Source: LGRD01 sp031382215
GTDB taxonomy: Bacteria > Pseudomonadota > Gammaproteobacteria > Burkholderiales > Burkholderiaceae_C
Assembly (NCBI GenBank): GCA_031382215.1
Contig: JANMYQ010000054.1
Span: 37,205 to 101,204, forward strand
Direction of reading: 5' to 3'
DNA: 64,000 bases
The notes below the pieces were generated by a model, which worked only from the letters and a program-made list of their open reading frames with translations, was not told the origin of the DNA and ran no database searches. Both the position numbers and the translations under genes were made by a program. Of this stretch, positions 33,687 to 41,445 are shown in pieces. The first letter of the stretch is position 1. Every line of letters begins with the position of its first letter.

Positions 33687-33820
33687 CCCGGCTCAGAGCG
33701 CCGCGACCAGTTCTCTGGCACTGCGCCACAGCGGCACAGCGGCACAGCGACCTTCAGGTTCTTCACGCGCACCTTGACGTTGTAGTCGACCACCCGTTTC
33801 ACCGGCACCAGGATCTTCAT
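33683..33820 (-). pseudogene. etfB remnant (N-terminal 20 codons of electron transfer flavoprotein beta)
   Basis: The minus-strand frame from 33820 begins MKILVPVKRVVDYNVKVRVK, which is the conserved first 20 residues of electron transfer flavoprotein beta subunits of Burkholderiales; the next residues (NLKVAVPLCRCG) no longer match and the frame stops after 45 codons. In a different frame, the end of the same stretch reads SARELVAAL-stop, which resembles the C terminus of ETF alpha (AVPELVAAL-like). The simplest reading is that an etfB-etfA pair once lay here, next to the acyl-CoA dehydrogenase, and lost nearly everything by internal deletion. The etfB match is clear, the etfA match is weak. 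Confidence 0.72.
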
Positions 33821-33824
33821 GCGT

Positions 33825-35270
33825 TCACGCCGTCAGGCTGACCATCCGCATCTCGCTCATCTCGTGGATGGCGTAGCGCGGCCCCTCGCGGCCGAAGCCC
33901 GAATCCTTAGTGCCGCCGTAGGGCATCAGGTCTACGCGGGAGCTGGAGGTCTCGTTGATGTGCACGCCGCCCACATGCAGGCGGCGCACCGCCTTCATCG
34001 CGAAGTCGAGGCGGTTCGTGAAGAAGCCGGTCGCCAGGCCGTAGGGCGTCGAGTTCACCCGGGCGATTGCGTCGTCGATGCTGTCGAACGGCTCGATCGT
34101 CATCACCGGGCCGAACACTTCCTGGCAGCTGACGTCGCACTCGCGCGGCACGTCGGCCAGCAGCGTCGGCGGGATCAGCGCCCCCTGCCGCGGCCCGCCG
34201 GCGAGAAGCCGAGCGCCCTTGGCGGTGGCCTGCTTGATCCAGCCGTCGATGCGTTCGGCCGATGCCACGCTGATGACCGGGCCGACCTGCGTCTTCGGGT
34301 CGTGCGGGTCGCCGGCAGGCAGCGCCTTGACCGCAGCGGCCAGCCGGGCCTGCACTTCCTCGAGCCGGCTGCGCTCGACGAGCAGGTTCTGGATCGAGGT
34401 GCAGACCTGGCCCGCCTTGCGGTAGCCGGCGCCGACGATCTTCGGGATCGCGGTGTCGAGGTTCGCATCGGCGCACAGCACGGTGAACGCGATGCTGCCG
34501 AGCTCCATCTGCGTGCGGCGCAGGCCGGCACGCTGCTGGATGTCGCGCCCGACCTCGGTGCTGCCGGTGAACGCGAAGAAGCGGATCACCGGCTCCTCGA
34601 TCAGCGCACGGGCCACCGCCGCGCCGCCGTGCAGCACTGAGATCAGGCCCGCCGGCAGGCCGGCGTCGATCAGCGCCTGCGCGAGCAGGTTGGCCGCCAT
34701 CGGCGTGCTGCTCGAGGGTTTGACGACGACAGCGTTGCCCGCGGCCAGCGCCGGCGCGATCTTGTGCGCGACGGTGTTGACCGGTGCGTTGAACGGCGTG
34801 ATCGCGCAGATCACACCCAGTGGCACGGGGATCGTGAAGCCGATCCGGCCGCCCTGCTGCGGCGCTCCTTCGAGCGGAATCATTTCGCCGACGAGCCGCC
34901 GCGCCTCCTCGGCCGAAAGGCGGAAGGTCTGGATGCAGCGCTTGAGCTCGCCCTGCGCATCGGTCAGCGTGAAGCCGGCCTCGCTGCGCAGCACCTCCAC
35001 GATCGCCTCGCCACGGCTTTCGATCAGGCCGGCGGCGCGGTCGAGGATCGCCCCGCGGTCGTGGGCCGTGAGGCCCGACTGCTCGTACGCAGCCTGCGCC
35101 GCGGCCACCGCCTCGCGCACCTGTTCGCGCGAGGCGATGTGCATCCGTGCGCAGGGCGTGAGGTGGAACTTGTCGAGCACGTCGGTTTGCTCGGTGCCGT
35201 CGCGCCAGGCGCCGGCAATCAGCAGCCGCGCATCGGCGATCTGCAGCGTGGGTTGGGTCATGGCGTTCAT
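33825..35270 (-). CDS. Aldehyde dehydrogenase
   Basis: Aldehyde dehydrogenase of 481 residues. Catalytic Glu in QMELGSIAFTVL (near 256; the usual GGK after Glu-Leu is GSI) and Cys in KAGQVCTSIQN (near 289). These variants are seen in the glyceraldehyde-3-phosphate/lactaldehyde/phosphonoacetaldehyde-type branch that often oxidises short hydroxy- or oxo-aldehydes. It starts 4 bp behind the crotonase gene, and its stop is 4 bp ahead of the etfB remnant. Substrate unknown. Confidence 0.92.
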   Translation of the reverse strand: MNAMTQPTLQIADARLLIAGAWRDGTEQTDVLDKFHLTPCARMHIASREQVREAVAAAQAAYEQSGLTAHDRGAILDRAAGLIESRGEAIVEVLRSEAGFTLTDAQGELKRCIQTFRLSAEEARRLVGEMIPLEGAPQQGGRIGFTIPVPLGVICAITPFNAPVNTVAHKIAPALAAGNAVVVKPSSSTPMAANLLAQALIDAGLPAGLISVLHGGAAVARALIEEPVIRFFAFTGSTEVGRDIQQRAGLRRTQMELGSIAFTVLCADANLDTAIPKIVGAGYRKAGQVCTSIQNLLVERSRLEEVQARLAAAVKALPAGDPHDPKTQVGPVISVASAERIDGWIKQATAKGARLLAGGPRQGALIPPTLLADVPRECDVSCQEVFGPVMTIEPFDSIDDAIARVNSTPYGLATGFFTNRLDFAMKAVRRLHVGGVHINETSSSRVDLMPYGGTKDSGFGREGPRYAIHEMSEMRMVSLTA

Positions 35271-35274
35271 CCTG

Positions 35275-36060
35275 TCAGGTGCCGGTGAAGTTGGCGTCGC
35301 GGCGCGCGGCTGCGGCCTCCACGCCTTCCTTGTAGTCGTTCGTCTCGCGCAGCCAGTTCTGCTCGAACGACTCGCGTTCGGTCGCGGCGCGGAAGGCCGC
35401 GATCAGGTCCAGGTTCAGCGTGTCGCGCGTGGCTTGCACCGACAGCGGCGCGGCCTTCGCGAGCTGCCGCGCCATCTCGATCGCAACCGTGCGCACCTGG
35501 TTCTGCGCGACGAGCCGGTCGGCCAGGCCGATCGCGTACGCCTCCTCGCCGCCGATGCGCTCGCCGGTCAGCATGAGCCAGCGCGCCTTCTGATGGCCGA
35601 CGAGGCGCGGCAGCGTCACGGTCAGGCCGAAGCCCGGGTGAAAGCCGATCGCGGTGAAGTTCGCTGCGAAGCGCGCTTCCTTGCAGGTGACGCGGAAGTC
35701 GGGGAACACCGCGAGGCCGAGCCCGGCGCCGATGGCCGCGCCCTGCACTGCCGCGACGATCGGCTTGCGCGTCGCGATCAGGCGGCGCGCTTCCTTGTAG
35801 GGGTGGCGCTGTGCCGGCACGAATTTTTCGCCACGTGCCTCGGCCTCGAGCCGCTGCTTCAGGTTGCCGCCACCGCAGAAGTGTTTGCCCTGGGCCGCCA
35901 GCACCACCGCGCGACAGCCCGGATCGCGGTCGAGTTCTTCCAGCGTGGTGGCGAGGTTGCCGAGCAGTTCGACGTCGAGAAAGTTGTTCGGCGGCCGCCG
36001 GATCTCGACGACGGCGACGTGGCCGTCCCGTTCGACTCCAATGTCTTCGAAGGCTGTCAT
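35275..36060 (-). CDS. Enoyl-CoA hydratase/isomerase (crotonase) family protein
   Basis: Crotonase-fold protein of 261 residues acting on an acyl-CoA. The oxyanion-hole segments GKHFCGGGNL (near 60) and GAAIGAGLGLAV (near 105) are clear. At the positions of the two catalytic glutamates of classical enoyl-CoA hydratase I see GLAVFPDF and ANFTAIGFHPG, with no Glu in either, so another crotonase reaction (isomerase, hydrolase, C-C bond cleavage) is as likely as hydration. Start ATG 36060 is chosen because longer frames overlap the acyl-CoA dehydrogenase. A MaoC-type hydratase in the same operon could supply the hydration step. Confidence 0.9.
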   Translation of the reverse strand: MTAFEDIGVERDGHVAVVEIRRPPNNFLDVELLGNLATTLEELDRDPGCRAVVLAAQGKHFCGGGNLKQRLEAEARGEKFVPAQRHPYKEARRLIATRKPIVAAVQGAAIGAGLGLAVFPDFRVTCKEARFAANFTAIGFHPGFGLTVTLPRLVGHQKARWLMLTGERIGGEEAYAIGLADRLVAQNQVRTVAIEMARQLAKAAPLSVQATRDTLNLDLIAAFRAATERESFEQNWLRETNDYKEGVEAAAARRDANFTGT

Positions 36061-36080
36061 GCGCTGCTCCGTGGGCGAAC

Positions 36081-37304
36081 TCACGCCGCCGACTTGGCGA
36101 TGTCGGTCTGGCGCATGTCGCGCAGGCCGGTCTTGCCGTGGTGCCGGTCGGCCGCCTTGTAGCCCAGCGCGTCCTCGGCAATGATGATCTTCTGCACGTT
36201 GGCCGAACCTTCGCCGTTGTAGAGCATGTCGGCGTAGACGCGGTACCAGGACACCCGGTATTCGCGCGCCAGGCCGTAGCCGCCGAAGATCTGCTGGGCT
36301 TTGTCGGCGCACATCTTGCAGGTCTGCGACGCGTGGTATTTGGCGATCGAGGCGATGCGGTTGGAGGGCTGGTCGTTGTCCATCGCCCAGGCCGCGCGGT
36401 ACACGAGCCCGCGGCTCGCCTCGATGGCGGTGGCCATCTCGGCGATCGAGTCCTGGATCATCTGGAAGCGGCCGAGCGGCTGCTGGCGCACGGTGCGCTC
36501 GTTGGCGTAGCGCGTGGCCTCCTCGAAGCAGGCCTGCGCGAGGCCGAGGCACTTGGCCGCCACGTTCAGGCGGCCCGGTTGCAGCGCCCGCATGATGATC
36601 TTGGCGCCCTCACCCTCGTTGCCCAGGCGGTTCTCGACCGGCACGACGAAGTCGTCGAGGAAGACGACGTTGGTGCGGAAGGCCTTCGACATGCCCAGCA
36701 GGTCGATCGGCTCGGCCTTGAAGCCGGGGTACTTCTTCGGCTCGACGATGAACGCCGTGACGCCTTTCGCCCCGGCCTCGCGGTCGGTCTTGGCCATCAG
36801 GATGCCAACGTCGGTCTCGTTGGCGATCGAGGCCCACATCTTCTGGCCGTTGATGCGGTAGACGTCGCCGTCGCGCTTCGCGAAGGTCTTCATCCCGATC
36901 AATGCATCGGAGCCGCTGTCGGTCTCCGACAGCGACATCATCCCGATCGTCTTTCCGGCCAGCAGGTTCGGCACGTACTTCTCCACCTGCGCGGGCGTGC
37001 CCGCCAGGTAGATCGCCGACGGGCAGGTGCCGCCCTGCTGGTTGTTGCACGAGGTGAAGCGCACTTCCTGGCGCGACATCTCCTCGATGATCACCACCGC
37101 GGCCATGTAGCCCATGTTGCTGCCGCCGACGGATTCGGGAAACACCGCGCCGTACAGGCCCGCCTCGCCCGCCTTTCGGACGAGGTCACGCGGAAATTCG
37201 CCACGCTTCTCGAAGCCTTCCATCACGGGAACGACCTCGTTGGCCATGAAGCGCGACACCATGTCGCGGACGGCTTCGATATCGGGAGAGGGCGAGAAGT
37301 CCAT
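36081..37304 (-). CDS. Acyl-CoA dehydrogenase
   Basis: FAD-dependent acyl-CoA dehydrogenase of 407 residues introducing an alpha-beta double bond; electrons would go to an ETF. The FAD/substrate segments MMSLSETDSGSDALIG and KMWASIANETDVGILM (near 125-170) and the C-terminal QIFGGYGLAREYRVSW are typical. The catalytic-base region reads LYNGEGSANVQ in place of the usual YEGTSEIQ, so the Glu may be shifted by two residues. The start at 37304 has an AAAGGAA ribosome site. An etfB remnant three genes downstream suggests the operon once carried its own ETF. Confidence 0.93.
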   Translation of the reverse strand: MDFSPSPDIEAVRDMVSRFMANEVVPVMEGFEKRGEFPRDLVRKAGEAGLYGAVFPESVGGSNMGYMAAVVIIEEMSRQEVRFTSCNNQQGGTCPSAIYLAGTPAQVEKYVPNLLAGKTIGMMSLSETDSGSDALIGMKTFAKRDGDVYRINGQKMWASIANETDVGILMAKTDREAGAKGVTAFIVEPKKYPGFKAEPIDLLGMSKAFRTNVVFLDDFVVPVENRLGNEGEGAKIIMRALQPGRLNVAAKCLGLAQACFEEATRYANERTVRQQPLGRFQMIQDSIAEMATAIEASRGLVYRAAWAMDNDQPSNRIASIAKYHASQTCKMCADKAQQIFGGYGLAREYRVSWYRVYADMLYNGEGSANVQKIIIAEDALGYKAADRHHGKTGLRDMRQTDIAKSAA

Positions 37305-37321
37305 GCGGGTTCCTTTTGTCT

Positions 37322-37792
37322 TCAGTTGCCTGGGCGGCGCCGGTACATCAGCGTCGTCCTCATCGTCTGCACCACCGTGCCGTCCTGCTTCACGATGCGC
37401 CGGTCGAACACGACCACGCCACGGTCGGCCTTGCTGGTTTCCTTCTTGCTCGCGACACGCGCCACGAGGTGGATCGTGTCGCCATGCTTGACGGGCGAGA
37501 CGAGGCGCCATTCGTCGACGCCCAGCATCGCGAGGATCGTTCCCTCGTTGACACCGCTGGCGTGCCACAAGCCGCCTGCGATCGCGTAGATCAACGGGCC
37601 GTGGGCGATCGGCTCGCCGAACGGCGTGCCCTTGCAGTATTCGAAGTTGGTGTGGATCTCGTTGAAGTCGCCCGAGATGCAGGCGAAGTTCACGATGTCG
37701 GTGCTGGTGACGGTGCGCGCGGGGGTGTGCAGTTCCTCGCCGATCTCGAAGTCCTCGAAGTAGCGGCCGCGCGGTGTGTGTGTCGTGCTCAT
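37322..37792 (-). CDS. MaoC-like (R)-enoyl-CoA hydratase
   Basis: Single hot-dog domain protein of 156 residues. The hydratase-2 motif with catalytic Asp and His is visible as GDFNEIHTN (residues about 41-49), followed by FGEPIAHGPLIYAI. It adds water to a trans-2-enoyl-CoA and acts in the cytoplasm. It lies between thiolase (8 bp) and acyl-CoA dehydrogenase (17 bp) genes, which fits a beta-oxidation turn: dehydrogenation, hydration, oxidation by an SDR, thiolysis. The start ATG 37792 is the only one giving the family N terminus. Confidence 0.93.
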   Translation of the reverse strand: MSTTHTPRGRYFEDFEIGEELHTPARTVTSTDIVNFACISGDFNEIHTNFEYCKGTPFGEPIAHGPLIYAIAGGLWHASGVNEGTILAMLGVDEWRLVSPVKHGDTIHLVARVASKKETSKADRGVVVFDRRIVKQDGTVVQTMRTTLMYRRRPGN

Positions 37793-37800
37793 CGGATGCC

Positions 37801-38967
37801 TCAAGCCTCTTGATTGCCCAGGAGCATCGTGCAGTGCGAGGACAGGATGCCGCCCTCGTTGTGCACGAGCCCCACCTGCGCGCCTTCCACCTGCCTCGCG
37901 CCGAGGCCGCCGCGCAGCTGCCGCACCACCTCGACGATGCCGAGGATCGCGCCGGCCGCGCCGGCATGGGCGTGCGACAGCATGCCGCCGTTGGTGTTCA
38001 CCGGCAGGCGGCCGCCGATGTGTGCGTGCCCGGCCTCGAAGAACGCTCCGCCCTCGCCGGGCTCGCAGAAGCCGAGCTCCTCGAGTTCGATGATCGGCAC
38101 GATGGTGAAACAGTCGTAGAGCTGCGCGACGTGCACGTCCGCCGGGCCGAGGCCGGCCATCGCGTATGCGGCGCGACCCGATTCGCGGGCGCCGAACGAG
38201 GTCAGGTCGGGTGCGCACATCACGTGCTCGTGGGTGTGCATCTCGCCGATGCCGAGCAGGTAGGCCGGGCGCTGCTTCAGGTCGCGCGCCCGCGCGGCCG
38301 ACGTGACGACGAAGGCGCCCGCCGCGTCGGAAATGATGCAGCAGTCGAGCATGCCGAGCGGCTCGGCGATGCGCTTGGACGAAAGCACCTGGTCGAGCGT
38401 CAACCGCGTGCGCATCTGCGCGGCCGGGTGCAGCAGCGCATGCGCGCGGGTGTTGACCGCCACATGCGCGAGCTGCTCGCGCGTCGTGCCGTACTCGAAC
38501 ATGTGGCGCTGCGCCACCATCGCGTAGAAGCCGGGGATCGATCCGCCGTACGGTTTCTCGAATTGCGGGTGGCCGACGTTCGTGAGCACTGCGATTGCCG
38601 CCTCGCGGCCGAGGCCGGTCACGCGGTTCTCGCCGGCGCACACCAGCACCGTCTCGGCGGTGCCGGCCGCGATCGCCTGCGCGGCGTGGCGCAGCATGAT
38701 GCCGGGGCTGGCGCCACCGGCCACCATCGAGGTGCACATGCGCGAGCGCAGGCCCATGTATTCGCACAGCGACGAGCCAAGCATCGTGTACGGCTCGGTG
38801 AACGAGTAGGCGGTGAGCAGCCCGTCGATGTCGGACGGCACGAGCCCCGCATCGTCGAGCGCGCGCTTGCAGGCCTGCGCGTTCAGGCCCAGGCCCGAGA
38901 GGTGCGGCACCTTGCCGATGTCGGACTCACCGACACCCACGATCGCCACCTGGTGCTTCAGTGTCAT
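37801..38967 (-). CDS. Thiolase of the SCP-x/acetyl-CoA acetyltransferase type
   Basis: Thiolase-fold protein of 388 residues. The nucleophile region reads MCTSMVAGGASPG (Cys near 80), and the C-terminal catalytic segment reads VHNEGGILSSHCTMLL (His near 371, Cys near 380), as in the SCP2-thiolase branch used in steroid, aromatic side-chain and terpenoid catabolism. Such thiolases often need a DUF35 (OB-fold) partner, and exactly such a gene overlaps its start by 4 bp. The pair probably forms a complex that cleaves a 3-oxoacyl-CoA or performs a retro-aldol step. Substrate unknown. Confidence 0.92.
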   Translation of the reverse strand: MTLKHQVAIVGVGESDIGKVPHLSGLGLNAQACKRALDDAGLVPSDIDGLLTAYSFTEPYTMLGSSLCEYMGLRSRMCTSMVAGGASPGIMLRHAAQAIAAGTAETVLVCAGENRVTGLGREAAIAVLTNVGHPQFEKPYGGSIPGFYAMVAQRHMFEYGTTREQLAHVAVNTRAHALLHPAAQMRTRLTLDQVLSSKRIAEPLGMLDCCIISDAAGAFVVTSAARARDLKQRPAYLLGIGEMHTHEHVMCAPDLTSFGARESGRAAYAMAGLGPADVHVAQLYDCFTIVPIIELEELGFCEPGEGGAFFEAGHAHIGGRLPVNTNGGMLSHAHAGAAGAILGIVEVVRQLRGGLGARQVEGAQVGLVHNEGGILSSHCTMLLGNQEA

Positions 38968-39380
38968 GGCTGAACGCGCATGAACTGCGGGAGCGCCATC
39001 GACTCGCCACGGCGTTCGAACGTGACCTTCACCCGCTCGCCGATCGACGCCTCGCGCGCGCCCGCGCCAACGATGTTGGCGAACATGCGCGGGCCTTCGT
39101 CGAGGTCGATCAGCGCGATCACGTAGGGGGCGATGCCGGCGAAATCCGGCGTCGGTGCGCGGTGCACCGTGCTCAGGCTGTAGACCGTGCCGAAGCCGCC
39201 GCAGTCGATCCATTCCAGGTCGTCGGACCAGCACGCCGGGCACTGCCCGCGCGGCATGAAATGGCGCCGGCCGCAGGCGCGGCACTTCCGCACCACGAGG
39301 CGGCCTTCACGCGCGGCATCCCAATAGTGGCGCGAGTCGGCGTTCGGCTCGGGCACCGGCAGGGTCGGCTGCCCGCTCAT
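38964..39380 (-). CDS. DUF35 OB-fold protein with rubredoxin-like zinc ribbon
   Basis: Small partner protein of 138 residues. The N-terminal zinc ribbon has CRACGRRHFMPRGQCPAC (four Cys near residues 33-50), followed by an OB-fold domain. DUF35 proteins bind SCP2-type thiolases and are required for their activity in steroid side-chain degradation. It overlaps both neighbours by 4 bp (thiamine-diphosphate enzyme upstream, thiolase downstream), so the three are translationally coupled. Confidence 0.92.
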   Translation of the reverse strand: MSGQPTLPVPEPNADSRHYWDAAREGRLVVRKCRACGRRHFMPRGQCPACWSDDLEWIDCGGFGTVYSLSTVHRAPTPDFAGIAPYVIALIDLDEGPRMFANIVGAGAREASIGERVKVTFERRGESMALPQFMRVQP

Positions 39381-41155
39381 GCAATCCACGGCTTGCCAAA
39401 CGCCGGCTCCTTGAACGGCGTGGGCGGCAGTTGCCAGGTGCCGGTCGAGGGCGGGCGCACCTCGGCGTCGACGTGCAGGTCGATCACGCACGGGCGGCGG
39501 TTGCGCACCGCCTGCGCCACGGCGTCGGCGAGGTCCTCGCTGCGCGTGACGGTCACGCCGTCGGCGCCGCAGGCGCGCGCCCAAGCGGCGAAGTCGGGGT
39601 TGTAGCGTTCGCCGCCAGGGCCTTGCTTGCCCTTGTAGAACGCGGTGCCGATTTCGCGGCCGCCGAACATGCCGTGCTGGATGTCGCGGATCGCGCCCCA
39701 GGCGAAGTTGTTCCAGACGATCCAGACGCACGGCAGCTGGTACTCGACCGCGGTGCACAGCACGTAGGGCGCCATCGTGAAACCGCCGTCGCCGACGACG
39801 GCCACGCAAGGCCGGTCGGGCGCGGCGAGCTGCGCACCGAGCACGCCGCAGACGCCGAAGCCCATCGACGAATAACCCCAGCTGTTGAGCATGCTCTGCG
39901 GCCGGCGCGGCTTCCAGAACTGCATGAACCAGTTGTGGTGAACGCCGGAGTCGAGCGCGAGGATCACGTCGTCGGGCAACACGTTCTGCAGCGTGCCGAC
40001 CACGTATTCGGGCCGGATCGGCGTGCTGATCTGCGAGAACGCGGGTCGCACGAAGGTTTCCCACTCCTGCTGCCACCCGGCCACCTGCGCGCGCCAGTCG
40101 CCGAAAGTCGCGGCCTCGATGCCGGCGCCGTCGATCGCGGCAAGCAGCTGTTCGCAGAACACCTTGCAGTCGGCCACCACGCCGACGGTCGGCGGGTAGT
40201 TGCGGCCGAGCTCCTGCGGGTCGATGTCGACATGCACGAGCTGCGTCTTCGGAAAATTCCACGAGTAGCCGGGATGCCAGCTCGACGACGACCGGTCGTC
40301 GAAGCGCGTGCCGACGGTGATGACGAGGTCGGCGTGGCGCCCGGCCTGGTTCGCCGGGTAGGCGCCGTTGCGGCCGATGAAGCCGAGCGTCTGCACGTCG
40401 TCGGCCGGCACGCAGCCCATGCCGTTCGGCGAGGTGATGACCGGAACGCCGAGGCGCTGGGAGAGGGCCGTCAGCGCCGGCCCCGCCTCCGCCAGCGCGA
40501 CGCCGTGGCCGATGAAGAACACCGGCCGCCGCGCGGCCTTGATGAGCGCGGTGATCTTCGCCAGGTCGGCCTCGGACGCGGCAGGCCGGTGCGCGCCGAG
40601 CACGTGCGAAGGCGGCGGCACCACGGCAGCCGCGTCTTCTTCCTGGTAGACGTTGTACGGAACGTCGAGGTTCACCGGCCCGGGCCGACCGGTGACCATG
40701 GTGTCGAAGGCCTGGCGCAGCGCGAGCGGCAGCATGTCGACACGTGTTGGCTGAAAGCTGCGCTTGACCACCGGACGCAGCACCGACGGGAAATCGGCCT
40801 GGTTGTGCGCATACAGCTCCTGGAACGGCGCGCGGTTCATCTGCGAGGTCGGCACGTTCGAGGTGATCGCGAGGAACGCGGACGAATCGGCCAGCGCCGT
40901 CGCCAGCGACATCACCATGTTCGCCGAGCCGGGGCCGGTGGAGGTGAGCGTGGCCACGGGGGCATGCCGAACGCGGAAGTAGGCGTCGGCCATGTGGCCG
41001 GCGCACTGCTCGTGGCGCGGCGACACGAGCTGCACCTTGTCGCGCACGTCGTGCAGCGCGTCGAGCATGCCGACGTTGCCGTGGCCGCAGATGCCGAACA
41101 CGTAGGGCACCTTCTGCTGCACCAGATACTTCGCGATGATCTCGCTGCCCTTCAT
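39377..41155 (-). CDS. Thiamine-diphosphate-dependent enzyme (acetolactate synthase-like)
   Basis: 592-residue enzyme of the acetolactate synthase/2-hydroxyacyl-CoA lyase superfamily. The activating Glu is in SPRHEQCAGHMADAY (near 49), and the diphosphate/metal motif GDGGFTMAP...VWNN is near 437-465. Members join or cleave bonds next to a carbonyl: decarboxylation, carboligation or cleavage of 2-hydroxy ketones and 2-hydroxyacyl-CoAs. As first gene of the beta-oxidation-like operon it may make the key C-C bond cleavage. Start ATG 41155 has an AAAGGTCGG site; the longer frame to 41185 is less likely. Promoter element G is about 92 bp upstream. Confidence 0.92.
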   Translation of the reverse strand: MKGSEIIAKYLVQQKVPYVFGICGHGNVGMLDALHDVRDKVQLVSPRHEQCAGHMADAYFRVRHAPVATLTSTGPGSANMVMSLATALADSSAFLAITSNVPTSQMNRAPFQELYAHNQADFPSVLRPVVKRSFQPTRVDMLPLALRQAFDTMVTGRPGPVNLDVPYNVYQEEDAAAVVPPPSHVLGAHRPAASEADLAKITALIKAARRPVFFIGHGVALAEAGPALTALSQRLGVPVITSPNGMGCVPADDVQTLGFIGRNGAYPANQAGRHADLVITVGTRFDDRSSSSWHPGYSWNFPKTQLVHVDIDPQELGRNYPPTVGVVADCKVFCEQLLAAIDGAGIEAATFGDWRAQVAGWQQEWETFVRPAFSQISTPIRPEYVVGTLQNVLPDDVILALDSGVHHNWFMQFWKPRRPQSMLNSWGYSSMGFGVCGVLGAQLAAPDRPCVAVVGDGGFTMAPYVLCTAVEYQLPCVWIVWNNFAWGAIRDIQHGMFGGREIGTAFYKGKQGPGGERYNPDFAAWARACGADGVTVTRSEDLADAVAQAVRNRRPCVIDLHVDAEVRPPSTGTWQLPPTPFKEPAFGKPWIA

Positions 41156-41246
41156 GTCCGACCTTTCGTGCCGTGGATACCGCAAGGCGGAGGGGCTGCC
41201 AACCCATCGCCGACGAGTTGCAAATGTGCCGAGCGGCCCCGGCCGC

Positions 41247-41289
41247 GTCCAGACACTTCTTCTGATGGGTCCGGTCAGTCCAGCTAACC
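41247..41289 (-). promoter_or_regulatory. Island promoter element G (box GGTTAGCTGGACTGACC)
   Basis: Minus-strand box at 41289-41273 with T-N11-A (right arm CTGACC), then a spacer with ATCAGAAGAA and the end TCTGGAC. Spacer ATCAGAAGAA sits at the same offset as in element D. It points at the thiamine-diphosphate-enzyme operon and is paired back to back with element C. Confidence 0.6.
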
Positions 41290-41315
41290 GGGTAATCGGG
41301 TCATCGGGGCAGGGG

Positions 41316-41357
41316 CGTCAGGTTCGCTTACCGTCCGGACAAAAAAGTCGACGCGAC
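41316..41357 (+). promoter_or_regulatory. Island promoter element C (box CGTCAGGTTCGCTTACC)
   Basis: Box at 41316-41332 with T-N11-A, spacer GTCCGGACAAAAAAG, end TCGACGCGAC. It points at the 3-hydroxyisobutyrate-dehydrogenase-like operon starting at 41446. The rest of 41156-41445 shows no gene. Confidence 0.75.
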
Positions 41358-41445
41358 ATGAGCACCCGGCCGGGAGAACAATGTCTCGCGGTCGGTGCCT
41401 CTTCAGCGGCATCGACCCAGCTTCTTCATCGAACCGAAAGCACAC

